The notes: generated from the letters alone by a model not told the origin. Counted from the first letter of the stretch, positions 7,570 through 16,882 are shown. The stretch: 27,311 nt of DNA from UBA12078 sp964556955 (GCA_964556955.1 CAZKXP010000003.1:1-27311), one strand, 5' to 3'. Numbers and translations are program-made.

Positions 7570-8154
7570 ATGCAAACTGCTCAATTTCATATCATAGAGG
7601 GGAGGGTACCAGTACTCATATCTGCACCACATGTGTATCCTTGCAAGAGGCCTAATATTAGTGGAATATACAGGGCAGGAGAGGCGTATACCAAGGATAT
7701 TGTGGAACAGGTGTGTGCAAATACAAGTGCTTTTGGTATATATCTCAACAATGAGTGTGACTATGATCCCAACTATCACAAAGAGAAAAAAAATGAATAC
7801 AAGCAGTCTGTTAGAGATCTAGTGAAAAGGTACAAGATCGAGAGGTTCATAGATATTCATGGGCTTAAGGATTGTAACTATGATTTAGGAATTTACTATA
7901 CTACAAGATTTAGTAAATCCTTGAACTTTGCTTATGAAATAGAGGAGAATTTAAATAGGGGGAAGTTGAATGGTGTGAATGTCGAGATTTTTAGATTTCC
8001 AGATAACGGACAAGAATCCTTGAGTGAATTTGTTGCTTCTAAATTGAGAGTCCCATCCGTACAAATAGAGGTAGCAAGGTATATGAGAAATGACGAAGAG
8101 CTTAGAGATAGCTTTGTAAACAATCTAAGCGAGATTGTAAAAAATTATATATAA
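7570..8154 (+). CDS. N-formylglutamate amidohydrolase-like protein
   Basis: A 194-residue protein of the N-formylglutamate amidohydrolase fold. Metal- and substrate-site motifs are VLISAPHVYP, IYRAGEAYTKDI, FIDIHGLKD and VQIEVARYMR. In the family these supply the zinc-binding His/Glu and the carboxylate-binding Arg. The protein is shorter than characterised enzymes (about 260 residues), so the substrate may differ; deformylation of an amino acid or hydrolysis of a related amide is the most that can be inferred. The start lies in a very AT-rich leader without a Shine-Dalgarno. It is not obviously in an operon: recA follows 100 bp later behind its own promoter signals. Confidence 0.72.
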   Translation: MQTAQFHIIEGRVPVLISAPHVYPCKRPNISGIYRAGEAYTKDIVEQVCANTSAFGIYLNNECDYDPNYHKEKKNEYKQSVRDLVKRYKIERFIDIHGLKDCNYDLGIYYTTRFSKSLNFAYEIEENLNRGKLNGVNVEIFRFPDNGQESLSEFVASKLRVPSVQIEVARYMRNDEELRDSFVNNLSEIVKNYI

Positions 8155-8182
8155 AAATATTATCGGTTCATTACATATTTGA

Positions 8183-8220
8183 TTGAGGTCTTTGACTCAA
8201 CTTGTCTACTTTGTTATTCT
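8183..8220 (+). promoter_or_regulatory. candidate recA promoter with overlapping inverted repeat
   Basis: TTGACT (8192-8197), a 17 bp spacer and TATTCT (8215-8220) form a plausible promoter. The inverted repeat TTGAG-N8-CTCAA (8183-8200) straddles its -35, a good position for a repressor such as LexA. It does not match the LexA boxes I know from Gram-positive or E. coli-like bacteria, so the operator role is only a suggestion. Confidence 0.4.
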
Positions 8221-8254
8221 AAAATATATTCTAAATTTATAGTATCTTTCTATA

Positions 8255-9274
8255 ATGCCTAATACACCAACCCCAAAGGAAGTCGTAACTTCTGTAGATA
8301 ATGAGAAGAAAAAAGCAATTGAAATCGCAGTATCTCAAATTGAGAAACAGTTTGGAAAAGGCTCCATTATGCGACTTGGAAGCCAGGAGAAAGTTGATAT
8401 TGAAACAATACCTACAGGAGCTTTGTCACTAGATATCGCTCTAGGAGGAGGAATTCCAAAGGGCAGGATCATAGAAATATATGGTCCTGAATCTTCTGGT
8501 AAGACCACATTAGCAATCCATATTCTTACAGAGGCGCAGAAAAAGGGTGATGCAGTTGCATTCATAGATGCGGAGCACGCATTTGATTCATTGTATGCCA
8601 AAAATATTGGATTAGATATTGATAATTTGTATATATCCCAACCCGATTTTGGTGAGCAAGCATTAGAAATTTTAGAAACATTGGTTAGATCGGCTGCATT
8701 TGGTGTCATAGTTGTAGATTCAGTGGCAGCACTTACTCCAAGAGCAGAGATCGAGGGTGATATGGGAGATAGCCATATGGGGTTGCAGGCTAGATTGATG
8801 TCCCAGGCATTAAGAAAGATTACTGCAATAGGGAGCAAAACAGGTACAACAATTATTTTCCTCAATCAATTAAGGATGAAAATCGGAGTTATGTTTGGAA
8901 ACCCGGAGACAACAACAGGCGGGAATGCTTTGAAGTTCTATGCATCTGTAAGGATGGATATTAGGCAGAAGGACAAGATCCTTAAGGATGGGCAGGTAAT
9001 TGGACATGCTAGGACTGTCAAGGTTGTTAAGAACAAAGTAGCTCCTCCATTCAAAGAAGCTTCTTTTAATATGATCTATCCTATGGGTATTGATAGGGAG
9101 AGTAGCATTCTTGATGCCGCTATAGATAAAGGTGTGGTTGAAAAAGCAGGTGCATGGTTGAAATATGGAGATGCACAACTTGCACAAGGGAAAGATGCCG
9201 CTGCAGAGCTCTTGAAGAAAGATACAAAACTCAGAGACAAGATTGTGAAAGAGGTGCTTGCAAAGGTAAAATAG
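8255..9274 (+). CDS. recA: recombinase RecA
   Basis: A 339-residue RecA, which forms ATP-dependent filaments on single-stranded DNA, performs strand exchange and triggers the SOS response. Walker A is GPESSGKT (77-84), Walker B VIVVDSVAAL (151-160), and loop 2 is GNPETTTGGNALKFYAS. The core is intact, and the C-terminus ends LRDKIVKEVLAKVK without the long acidic tail seen in E. coli. It is first in a recA-recX-recJ cluster: recX begins 3 bp after its stop. No Shine-Dalgarno precedes the ATG. Confidence 0.98.
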   Translation: MPNTPTPKEVVTSVDNEKKKAIEIAVSQIEKQFGKGSIMRLGSQEKVDIETIPTGALSLDIALGGGIPKGRIIEIYGPESSGKTTLAIHILTEAQKKGDAVAFIDAEHAFDSLYAKNIGLDIDNLYISQPDFGEQALEILETLVRSAAFGVIVVDSVAALTPRAEIEGDMGDSHMGLQARLMSQALRKITAIGSKTGTTIIFLNQLRMKIGVMFGNPETTTGGNALKFYASVRMDIRQKDKILKDGQVIGHARTVKVVKNKVAPPFKEASFNMIYPMGIDRESSILDAAIDKGVVEKAGAWLKYGDAQLAQGKDAAAELLKKDTKLRDKIVKEVLAKVK

Positions 9275-9277
9275 GAA

Positions 9278-9931
9278 ATGAAGATTACAGCTTTAGAATC
9301 TCAAAAGAAAGATCCATCAAGGGTTAGTGTATATGTTGATGGTCTCTTCTATTGTGGTGTATCTGTAAATAGTATTGCGAAACATTCTCTATATTCAGGG
9401 AAGGATGTAGACGAGAGGGTACTTGAGAATATGAAATTCACAGAATTAGTAGATAGATTTTTTGATAGGGCAATCTCATTCCTAGAAAGGTCCCCCAAGA
9501 CGGAGAAACAGGTAAAACAATATATTAAAGAATTGGCATTTAAGAAAAAGGGGCAATGGTTTGAAGAGTTAAGCCATGAAGACCTTGGTAAGATATCGGA
9601 AATAGTGTTGGGGAAGTTGAACGAGTACCAATATATAGATGACAGAAGATATGCAGAGCTTTTTGTATCTAGTAGAATGCATACAAAACCTAGGGGAAAA
9701 GATATCCTCTTAATGGAGCTCATATCAAAAGGTGTGTCGAAAGATATCGCAACAGAGGTGGTTAACAGTCTTGTAGAAGATGAATACGGTTTGTTAAAAC
9801 AGACATATTACAAAAAGTACAAAGAGGAGAAGATAACAATGGAGGATAGGAAGAAGGTAGATTTTTTAAGAAGGAAAGGTTTTAAATGGGATTTAATTGA
9901 GCAATTCATTAATAATGAGTCTGCAGAGTAA
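9278..9931 (+). CDS. recX: regulatory protein RecX
   Basis: A 217-residue RecX, which binds RecA filaments and modulates their growth. The three-helix repeats typical of RecX are visible: FLERSPKTEKQVKQYIKE, then YIDDRRYAELFVSSRM with TKPRGKDILLMELISKGV, and the last around DRKKVDFLRRKGFKWDLIEQFI. A GGAA sits directly before the ATG. recX follows recA by 3 bp and overlaps recJ by 17 bp, so the three genes are almost certainly one operon. The N-terminal 60 residues are less typical but RecX N-termini vary. Confidence 0.93.
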   Translation: MKITALESQKKDPSRVSVYVDGLFYCGVSVNSIAKHSLYSGKDVDERVLENMKFTELVDRFFDRAISFLERSPKTEKQVKQYIKELAFKKKGQWFEELSHEDLGKISEIVLGKLNEYQYIDDRRYAELFVSSRMHTKPRGKDILLMELISKGVSKDIATEVVNSLVEDEYGLLKQTYYKKYKEEKITMEDRKKVDFLRRKGFKWDLIEQFINNESAE

Positions 9932-11603
9932 AAGTAACTGGAATATACCAGAAAAAATCAAAAATGAAGACATAGTAGAATCGCTCTTACAAAAAAGGGG
10001 AATCAATGACGAAGAAACATTCCTAAATCCAAAACTAGAGGATATACCAGGGTATGAAAATTTGTATGATGCAAAGGAAGCGGCACAGAAGATAATTAAA
10101 CATGTAAAAGAGGGTAAAAAGATTGTAATTCATGGGGACTATGATGCCGATGGGATATGTGCTACCAGTATTCTGTGGGAATTTCTCTACAAAGAGGTGA
10201 AAGCAGATGTAATTCCATATATTCCTAGTCGTGTAGAACAAGGATATGGGTTGACTGAGTCTTCTCTTGATGATGTCATTGCACTGGGTGGAGAGCTTCT
10301 AATCTCTGTGGATTGTGGTGTTAGAGACAAAGAGTTAGTAGAGAGATATATCAATGATGGGAGATTAGATTTTGTGATTACAGATCACCATCAACCTCCG
10401 GAAGATTTTAAACCAAGCAAGAAATATCCTTTAGTTCATCAGATGTATCCGAATCATGAATACGATCAGCTTGAAATATGTGGTACTACGGTTGTGTTTT
10501 TGCTAATACAGGCTATAAGAGCGGAGATTGGTATTAATATGGATTTGAATGAAGATATCAAAGGGTTGGACTTAGTAGCATTAGCAACCATAACAGATCT
10601 CATGCCTCTTACTGGTGTAAATCGTACTTTTGTGAAATATGGTTTGAAACAGATACAGAAAGGTCAGAGATTGGGATTGCGTATGTTGGCATTGAGAGCA
10701 GGTGTAGATGTAAAAGATGTTGATACATATCATCTTGGGTTTGTCATAGGACCAAGGATAAACGCTGCTGGTAGAATAGGATCTCCACTAGAAGCAGTAA
10801 AGCTTCTTGTGAGTACGGATGAAGAAAAATGTAAAACAATATCTAATGATCTTAACAATGTGAATTTTTCCAGACAACAGATGACAATGGAGATATTGGA
10901 ATCTGCAAAAGGAGAGTTAGTTGAGACAGACAACATTATATTTTTAATAGGTGAGGGTTGGCATGAAGGGATAATTGGCCTGGTAGCAGGTAAATTGGGT
11001 GAAGAATATTACAAACCCGTATTGATAGCTACAAACAATGAAGGAGTTATTAAGGGGTCTGCAAGGAGTATTAAAGGATTCAATATCACTCAAACATTAG
11101 AAAAGTTTAGTCCATACCTGGAGAGATTTGGGGGACATGAATTAGCGGCCGGGTTTACAGCGAAGACCGAGAGTATCGAGGCGTTTAAGCTTGAAATCAT
11201 AAAATACGCTAACGAAAATATATCTCAGCATGATCTCAAACGAGAGATTAAGGTAGATCTAAATCTAGAATCTGAAAGTATTGGAATGGAATTAATTGAG
11301 AAGATAAAGCAGCTAGAACCATACGGATATGGTAACCCTAAGCCATTGATTTGTTTACAGAAATTGATAATTGTAAAAAAATATACCATGGGTAAAGATA
11401 ACTCTCATATGAAATTGATGGTTAAAGGCAATGGTACAGAACTTCTGACACTGGTACTGTTTAACTGCTTTGAAGATATTGAAAAACTTAATGAGAATGA
11501 CGAAATAGATGTGGTAGGATATCCCAATTTGAATATATGGAATGGAAATGAGACGGTTCAATTCCAAGTCAAAGAGTGGAGACTATCTAAAGAAGACGAG
11601 TAG
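9915..11603 (+). CDS. recJ: single-stranded-DNA exonuclease RecJ
   Basis: A 562-residue RecJ, a 5'-3' single-strand exonuclease used in recombination and repair. The DHH-family motifs are in order: HGDYDADGICATSILW, LISVDCGV, ITDHHQPP, GPRINAAGRIG, then the DHHA1 motif FGGHELAAGF, and a C-terminal OB-like domain. Its length is close to the usual 560-580 residues. The ATG at 9915 is preferred over one 18 bp upstream because it starts close to the conserved N-terminus; either start lies inside the end of recX. Its last 17 bp overlap the convergent gene that follows. Confidence 0.96.
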   Translation: MSLQSKSNWNIPEKIKNEDIVESLLQKRGINDEETFLNPKLEDIPGYENLYDAKEAAQKIIKHVKEGKKIVIHGDYDADGICATSILWEFLYKEVKADVIPYIPSRVEQGYGLTESSLDDVIALGGELLISVDCGVRDKELVERYINDGRLDFVITDHHQPPEDFKPSKKYPLVHQMYPNHEYDQLEICGTTVVFLLIQAIRAEIGINMDLNEDIKGLDLVALATITDLMPLTGVNRTFVKYGLKQIQKGQRLGLRMLALRAGVDVKDVDTYHLGFVIGPRINAAGRIGSPLEAVKLLVSTDEEKCKTISNDLNNVNFSRQQMTMEILESAKGELVETDNIIFLIGEGWHEGIIGLVAGKLGEEYYKPVLIATNNEGVIKGSARSIKGFNITQTLEKFSPYLERFGGHELAAGFTAKTESIEAFKLEIIKYANENISQHDLKREIKVDLNLESESIGMELIEKIKQLEPYGYGNPKPLICLQKLIIVKKYTMGKDNSHMKLMVKGNGTELLTLVLFNCFEDIEKLNENDEIDVVGYPNLNIWNGNETVQFQVKEWRLSKEDE

Positions 11604-12897
11604 AGTCTGTTTCTACGATCTCGGGTTCTTTTTGGATCACTTTGTTTTGAACATTATCATAATCTATGGCAGGATAGTAAAAATCAAACTCTCCTTTTGT
11701 GTCATTGCTAAATATCACTTCCCCAGATATTACATATACTGGTTGTAAGAATGTTTGTTCTTCTTCTACCTCTAAATATATAATATTCACATACATGATT
11801 GTGAACTTCTTAACTGCACGGGGAGTATACTCTGTTACTGTATCACCATTGATATCGGTAAGTGATACTAAACTTGCTTCCCCGGCTTGTACTCTCTCAA
11901 TAGCAGTACTAGGAGTAATAAGCTCATATGTACCGCATGTACTCTCTTCTACTGGCCAGTATGTATAGTCAATACCATATATCGCGGAAAGATACTTCTC
12001 ATATTTATCTGCTTGTACACCCACATATACAGTAATATTACTCTTCGTAGGTTTAAGAAAAGTAACCGCGGTATTAAATGTATATATATTGATCTTCTCA
12101 TCATTGATGAGAGTAGATTGTGTATCGGGTTCTCCTAAATTCCGCTTGTATGCATTTACCATATTTTCTGCTCCAGCTACATTGGAAGGTATTGTAATCA
12201 TAGATTTCTCACGGTTGAAATCTACCCGTATCAACTCTGCCTCTGACAGAGAAGAGGCCTGTGAATATGATCCATCAGGATTAAGATTGATCAATGTGGT
12301 TGTAGGAGTACCATTGGAATAGTCATCGTAAGAAAAGCCGATACTTCTCAAGAAATTTGTAGCAATGGATTTTGCTTCTTGCTCTGTAGGCATGGTTCCA
12401 TTTTGTGCCACCTGTTTAATATATGAGGTATTGGTAGTCATTTTGAAATTAAGATTTTTTGCATATATCACAAGAGACCTATTGGTATCTGACCAGCTAT
12501 ATGATTCTGTACCATTTCTAGTTATCTTTTCAGAACTAAAACCCAGCTTATTTGCCAATACTTTGGCTTCCGCCTGAGAACTCAATGATTGTGTTGGGTT
12601 TTCAAATCTGTAGACATTAATAATCTGTGGTAGGGCATCTACCTTACCAGTATCTGTTTGTAATTCAAAATACATTCCTGAACCTGAAGCTAGATCTAGA
12701 GAAGGTATTTCCAACTTATGTGTTAAAAATTCTGTTCTTTCTTCAGTGCATGCAAAATTGGGAGATATGTACTGTGGTAGAACACTTTTGCTTTGTGAGG
12801 AGATGAGTATTACAATAACTACAACAAATACAAAGACCACAGCTACCGCTATAACGCCAAATCTTTTTGTCCAGAATGCTGCTTCTGTTAATGTCAT
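11587..12897 (-). CDS. membrane-anchored extracytoplasmic protein, YycI/PepSY-like
   Basis: A 436-residue protein with one N-terminal transmembrane segment (about residues 13-33) and a large exported part. Two repeated alpha/beta-looking units (SSQAEAKVLANKLGFSSEKI and PTEQEAKSIATNFLRSIGFS) resemble the PepSY/YycI type of two-lobed sensor or inhibitor domain. The C-terminal QTFLQPVYVISGEVIFSN is also in the style of YycI-like proteins. I cannot name it further. Its 3' end overlaps recJ by 17 bp, and its ATG abuts the -10 box proposed for gltX on the other strand. Function is unknown. Confidence 0.65.
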   Translation of the reverse strand: MTLTEAAFWTKRFGVIAVAVVFVFVVVIVILISSQSKSVLPQYISPNFACTEERTEFLTHKLEIPSLDLASGSGMYFELQTDTGKVDALPQIINVYRFENPTQSLSSQAEAKVLANKLGFSSEKITRNGTESYSWSDTNRSLVIYAKNLNFKMTTNTSYIKQVAQNGTMPTEQEAKSIATNFLRSIGFSYDDYSNGTPTTTLINLNPDGSYSQASSLSEAELIRVDFNREKSMITIPSNVAGAENMVNAYKRNLGEPDTQSTLINDEKINIYTFNTAVTFLKPTKSNITVYVGVQADKYEKYLSAIYGIDYTYWPVEESTCGTYELITPSTAIERVQAGEASLVSLTDINGDTVTEYTPRAVKKFTIMYVNIIYLEVEEEQTFLQPVYVISGEVIFSNDTKGEFDFYYPAIDYDNVQNKVIQKEPEIVETDSTRLL

Positions 12898-12905
12898 GGT
12901 ATAAT
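12897..12905 (+). promoter_or_regulatory. candidate extended -10 of gltX
   Basis: TGGTATAAT on the plus strand, about 47 bp before the gltX ATG; it begins at the first base of the divergent gene's start codon. A second TATAAT at 12919-12924 lacks the TG extension. Either could serve gltX. Confidence 0.4.
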
Positions 12906-12952
12906 CTTAACAACAGTTTATAATCGTATCAATATATATTACCTTCAAAATT

Positions 12953-14575
12953 ATGAGAACACCAGAGGAAAATATACAGTTAGCAAATATTCTTTTCCCA
13001 GATGTAAAAGAAACTCCCGAAGATGTAGAGAAGAGATACCCAAAGAGAGATTTAAAAGAGGGTGAATCAGTTTTACGATTGGCACCTAGTCCTACGGGGT
13101 TTCTACATATAGGTACAGTATTCATGGGTTTGATTGGTAGAACCTTGGTTAATCAATCAGGTGGGATTTATTTTTTGAGAATTGAAGATACGGACAAAAC
13201 AAGGGAGGTTGAAGGAGGGATTAAGTTCATAGTTGAAGGATTTAAAGCATTTGATATTAACTTCGATGAAGGCATGATTGGAGATAGCGATTGGAATGGT
13301 GATTTCGGACCATACATCCAAAGCAAACGATTAGATATTTACAAGATATATGCTAAAGATATGGTTGCTAAGGGTAATGCATATCCATGCTTTGTATCTG
13401 AGGAAGAATTAGAAGAAATTAGAAAGAAGCAGGAAGATATGGGTGTCAGGACAGGCTACTATGGTAGCTGGGCAAAATGGAGAGATGCTTCATTGGGGGA
13501 TGTTAAAAAGGAATTAGATGCGGGGAAGAAATTTGTAATTAGGCTTTATTCTCGGGGTAATATTGAGAATTCATTCAAAATTAATGATTTTATCAAAGGC
13601 AATGTTACATTAAGGGAAAATGATATGGATACTGTACTATTGAAGTCAGATGGATTCCCTACATATCATTTGGCACACCCCATAGATGATCATCTAATGC
13701 AGGTAACTCATATTACAAGAGGAGATGAATGGTTTGCATCTTTACCATTACATGTAGAGCTATTTCAAAAACTTGGTTTTGAATTACCACAATATTGTCA
13801 TTTTGCACCTCTGATGAAGATGGATAATGATTGGAGAAGTAAGAGGAAGCTAAGTAAAAGAAAGGACCCAGAAGCAGATATGCAGTATTACATTGATCAT
13901 GGGTATCCTAAGGAAGGTGTTAAAGAATATTTACTTAATGTTGCTAATTCCAATTTCTATGATTGGAAGATTCAGAATCCTGGAAAACCAAGTAGTGAAT
14001 TTGTTTTGAAGTTAGAGAAATTTAATAAAGCAGGAGCTCTATTCGATATCATTAAGCTGAATGATATGTGTAAGGACTACGTTGCTACCTTAACGGCAAC
14101 ACAGGTATATGATTCTGCTTTGGAGTGGGCAAATACATATGACAATGAAATTGCAGAGGTGTTAAGTAATAACAAGGAATATTGTATTAATATTTTCAAT
14201 ATTGAGAGAACAGGAGAGAAGATTAGAAAAGATATGATTAAATTTGAAGATGTGAGAGGGCAGTTGGAGATATTTTTTGATGATATGCTAGAAAATATAG
14301 AGGTTGAGGATATTACTGAGAGGGTTTCTAAAGAGAAACAGAGCGAGATTCTTAGAGAATATATACAGATATATGATATTAATGATGACCAGAGTACTTG
14401 GTTTGAGAAGATTAAAATGCTTGCAAGTAAATTAGGATATGAGAAGGTTGGAGATGTAGCTATGGTTCTTAGAGTAGCACTTACACATAGGACAAAGAGT
14501 CCTGATTTGTATCAGGTTATGAATGTTTTAGGTAAGGAGAAAGTTATACAGAGATTGGAGAAATACATAGAGTAG
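12953..14575 (+). CDS. gltX: glutamyl-tRNA synthetase
   Basis: A 540-residue class I aminoacyl-tRNA synthetase that charges tRNA with glutamate. The ATP-site motif is PSPTGFLHIGT (HIGT at 52-55; the last position is variable in GluRS), and the KMSKS loop is KLSKR at 299-303. The sequences LRIEDTDKTR and THITRGDEW are further GluRS hallmarks. tRNA-Gln lies 22 bp downstream. If this genome lacks GlnRS and uses GatCAB, this enzyme would be non-discriminating and would also charge that tRNA, but nothing in the window settles this. No Shine-Dalgarno precedes the start. Confidence 0.95.
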   Translation: MRTPEENIQLANILFPDVKETPEDVEKRYPKRDLKEGESVLRLAPSPTGFLHIGTVFMGLIGRTLVNQSGGIYFLRIEDTDKTREVEGGIKFIVEGFKAFDINFDEGMIGDSDWNGDFGPYIQSKRLDIYKIYAKDMVAKGNAYPCFVSEEELEEIRKKQEDMGVRTGYYGSWAKWRDASLGDVKKELDAGKKFVIRLYSRGNIENSFKINDFIKGNVTLRENDMDTVLLKSDGFPTYHLAHPIDDHLMQVTHITRGDEWFASLPLHVELFQKLGFELPQYCHFAPLMKMDNDWRSKRKLSKRKDPEADMQYYIDHGYPKEGVKEYLLNVANSNFYDWKIQNPGKPSSEFVLKLEKFNKAGALFDIIKLNDMCKDYVATLTATQVYDSALEWANTYDNEIAEVLSNNKEYCINIFNIERTGEKIRKDMIKFEDVRGQLEIFFDDMLENIEVEDITERVSKEKQSEILREYIQIYDINDDQSTWFEKIKMLASKLGYEKVGDVAMVLRVALTHRTKSPDLYQVMNVLGKEKVIQRLEKYIE

Positions 14576-14576
14576 G

Positions 14577-14585
14577 TGATATAAT
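14577..14585 (+). promoter_or_regulatory. extended -10 promoter of tRNA-Gln
   Basis: TGATATAAT begins one base after the gltX stop codon and ends 12 bp before the tRNA. A possible weak -35 (TTGGAG, 14555-14560) sits 19 bp upstream inside gltX. Confidence 0.55.
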
Positions 14586-14597
14586 CTTCATTGTAAA

Positions 14598-14668
14598 TGC
14601 CGGATCGTCTAATGGTAGGACGATTGCCTCTGGAGCAGTTAATCATAGTTCGAATCTATGTCCGGCAA
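14598..14668 (+). tRNA. tRNA-Gln (anticodon CTG)
   Basis: The acceptor stem TGCCGGA pairs with TCCGGCA plus discriminator A; a 5' U1 is typical of tRNA-Gln. The anticodon stem ATTGC/GCAGT closes the loop CTCTGGA, giving anticodon CTG for CAG codons. The T arm CATAG-TTCGAAT-CTATG is perfect. CCA is not encoded. A T-run after the gene may help termination, but there is no clear hairpin besides the tRNA. Confidence 0.93.
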
Positions 14669-14672
14669 ATTT

Positions 14673-15071
14673 TTAATTAGAGATTTTTCTTAGTGCTTTA
14701 ATTCTTGCTTCTCTGTCGAACTCTCCCAAGAAATTCTCCGAGTAAGTATCCCCAGGTTTTTTTAAAGCTAGTTGAAAATCGTATCTTCCGAGATTGAAAC
14801 TATATGAGAAGTCTTCTTTGGATATTTTAGATGGAGAACCTACATCACGAACATGGTTCGCAAATATTATTATATCTTCGGGGAGATCGTTCTGTGGATC
14901 AAGTATACATATTTGGAACGCAGTTCCGTCGCAGAGTGTTGGGTTTCCAAGTAAGTAACCCTGCACTTGTTCACTAGATAGGAACTCTTTTACATTTTCG
15001 GAGTATTGTGAGAGCACTTCATCCGTACGCTCCGATGAGTCGTAATCTGTCCAACTTGAATCAGCTGTCAT
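14673..15071 (-). CDS. hypothetical protein
   Basis: A 132-residue soluble, acidic protein without a signal peptide or transmembrane segment. The first 20 residues are rich in S, D and T and probably disordered. The middle (AFQICILDPQNDLPEDIIIFANHV) looks like a beta-alpha unit. I recognise no family. It starts 12 bp after the pepF stop on the same strand, so it is probably the second gene of a pepF unit; it ends 4 bp from the tRNA-Gln gene, which faces it. Confidence 0.6.
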   Translation of the reverse strand: MTADSSWTDYDSSERTDEVLSQYSENVKEFLSSEQVQGYLLGNPTLCDGTAFQICILDPQNDLPEDIIIFANHVRDVGSPSKISKEDFSYSFNLGRYDFQLALKKPGDTYSENFLGEFDREARIKALRKISN

Positions 15072-15083
15072 AATCTATATTTA

Positions 15084-16844
15084 TTACAACTTATTTAATA
15101 GTACATTAATCTCTTCTATTCCATTCTCCCAAAACTCTTTTTTAGTAATATCTATACCTATCTCTTTAAATAGTTCTTTTGGTGATTGTGTAGAACCAGA
15201 TTCCATAAACCTCTTTACATATACTATATTCTTTTTATCATCTTTCACTATCTTCTGTAAAGCCTTGGATATCAACAAACCACTAGCATATGAATATACA
15301 TAGAAGAATCTTCTAAAATGACTAACATATATCCAACCATTACGCATCCCTTGATCTTCTTCCACAGTATCTCCTAGATATGCCTTCATATGCTTACAGA
15401 ACAAATCAGAGATGTATTCTTTTGTTAAGAATCCTTTCTCTCTAAAATCATGGTGTAATTCAGTTTCAAAATTGTAAAAGGCTACCTGCCTAAAAATGGT
15501 AGAGATGTCATCCATTAATTTTCCATCTAATATTGCTTTACTCTCTTTTTCTTCTTGAACGTCTTTTAGAACTTCCTCGTATACAAAATCTTCAAAAAAT
15601 GTACTTGCAACTTCTGCTAATGAAGTCGGGCTTGAATCGTTTAATGCGTTCTGTTTTTTATGTAGCTCAGCATGTATCCCATGTCCACTTTCATGCGCTA
15701 TTGTTGTTACATCAGTTAACTTATTTTTATGATTTAACAATATGAAGGTAAGCAAATCTTTTGGCATACTTGCGCAAAAAGCTCCTCCGGATTTACCTGC
15801 TTTTGGATATACGTCATATTGTCCCTGTTCTGAATACCTCTTAACAATATTCCCGAAGTCAGGATCTAGATCATTAAATATCTTTTGAATCAATTTCATA
15901 GACTCATCATATGAATATTCCCTCAGCTTTCCTTCCAATGGAACATTTCTCTCATAATACCCTAATTTCTTTTGGCCCATTAATTCCGCTTTTCTTTTGT
16001 AATATCTGTGGGATATATCAAAATGTTTTGTTACTGTATCTACAAGTGTATCAACAATATCAGATTCAATATCATCTGCAAGATGTCTTCCTAAATCTGG
16101 TCTAGGTATTTTCCTGTATTCGTCTTCGGCCTTTTTGGCTCCTAATACAGAATTAATCTCGAATTCTGCAATTTCCGCATATTTGTTATTTATCTCGTTG
16201 AATTTTATATTTGCATAATCTCTTACCTTTTTGTTAGTAGACCTTAAATATCCCATTAGTTCATTGTAGCTAACTTCTTTTTCTTTCATATTCTCATCTA
16301 GTATTGTGGCTGTTTGTTTATTTGTTAACTCTTTAATCATTGCTACCCAATTTTCGTATGCTGTTCTAGATGTTATATTAAATATCTTCTCTTCTTTATC
16401 AGAAAGTAGATATTTTGATCCTTTAAATATTCCCTCAAGATAGTGTTTGTAGTCTAAGAGTTCGTCACTATTTACGAATAATTGTTGTTTTGATTTTGGT
16501 ATTTTTGCAATATTTAATTCAAAAAACTGTATCTCATTCTCAAGGTTTATACATGTATCTGATATCCGACTGAAAATTTCTTTAATTGAAGGATTTGTTT
16601 GATCTTGAGCATTTCGGAGTTCAATATAGTAGGATGGCTTACTGCATATTCCTGTTGTTGCTATTAGATTCTCATATTCGTCTAATGCCTTTTTTAATAT
16701 CTTTGGATCTTTGGTATATTCTTTGTTTGTTTTCCAATTTTTTACAAATGCTTTTACATTTTTTATTGATTTATCAATATCCTTTTGTATTTGAGGATCA
16801 TTGTCTGATTTGTAGAGTAGGGTTAGGTTCCATTTAGTTTTCAT
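15084..16844 (-). CDS. pepF: oligoendopeptidase F (M3 family)
   Basis: A 586-residue zinc metallopeptidase of family M3B, which degrades short peptides in the cytoplasm. The zinc site is IAHESGHGIHAEL (HExxH) with the third ligand Glu about 25 residues on, in PTSLAEVASTFFED. The C-terminal YVSHFRRFFYVYSYASG and FMESGSTQSPKELFKEIGID segments match PepF (SGxxxSP substrate loop). It is full length. A perfect TATAAT ends 6 bp before the ATG, so the mRNA is probably leaderless; no Shine-Dalgarno is seen. It is followed by an unknown small gene. Confidence 0.95.
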   Translation of the reverse strand: MKTKWNLTLLYKSDNDPQIQKDIDKSIKNVKAFVKNWKTNKEYTKDPKILKKALDEYENLIATTGICSKPSYYIELRNAQDQTNPSIKEIFSRISDTCINLENEIQFFELNIAKIPKSKQQLFVNSDELLDYKHYLEGIFKGSKYLLSDKEEKIFNITSRTAYENWVAMIKELTNKQTATILDENMKEKEVSYNELMGYLRSTNKKVRDYANIKFNEINNKYAEIAEFEINSVLGAKKAEDEYRKIPRPDLGRHLADDIESDIVDTLVDTVTKHFDISHRYYKRKAELMGQKKLGYYERNVPLEGKLREYSYDESMKLIQKIFNDLDPDFGNIVKRYSEQGQYDVYPKAGKSGGAFCASMPKDLLTFILLNHKNKLTDVTTIAHESGHGIHAELHKKQNALNDSSPTSLAEVASTFFEDFVYEEVLKDVQEEKESKAILDGKLMDDISTIFRQVAFYNFETELHHDFREKGFLTKEYISDLFCKHMKAYLGDTVEEDQGMRNGWIYVSHFRRFFYVYSYASGLLISKALQKIVKDDKKNIVYVKRFMESGSTQSPKELFKEIGIDITKKEFWENGIEEINVLLNKL

Positions 16845-16850
16845 ATTTTT

Positions 16851-16856
16851 ATTATA
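16851..16856 (-). promoter_or_regulatory. -10 box placing pepF on a leaderless transcript
   Basis: On the minus strand TATAAT, six A/T bases, then the pepF ATG. With the usual 6-7 bp gap between -10 and start site, transcription would begin at or next to the A of the ATG. The -35 region (TTTCTT-like) is weak. Confidence 0.45.
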
Positions 16857-16882
16857 TATTTTTAATATTTTTTAAGAAAGGG

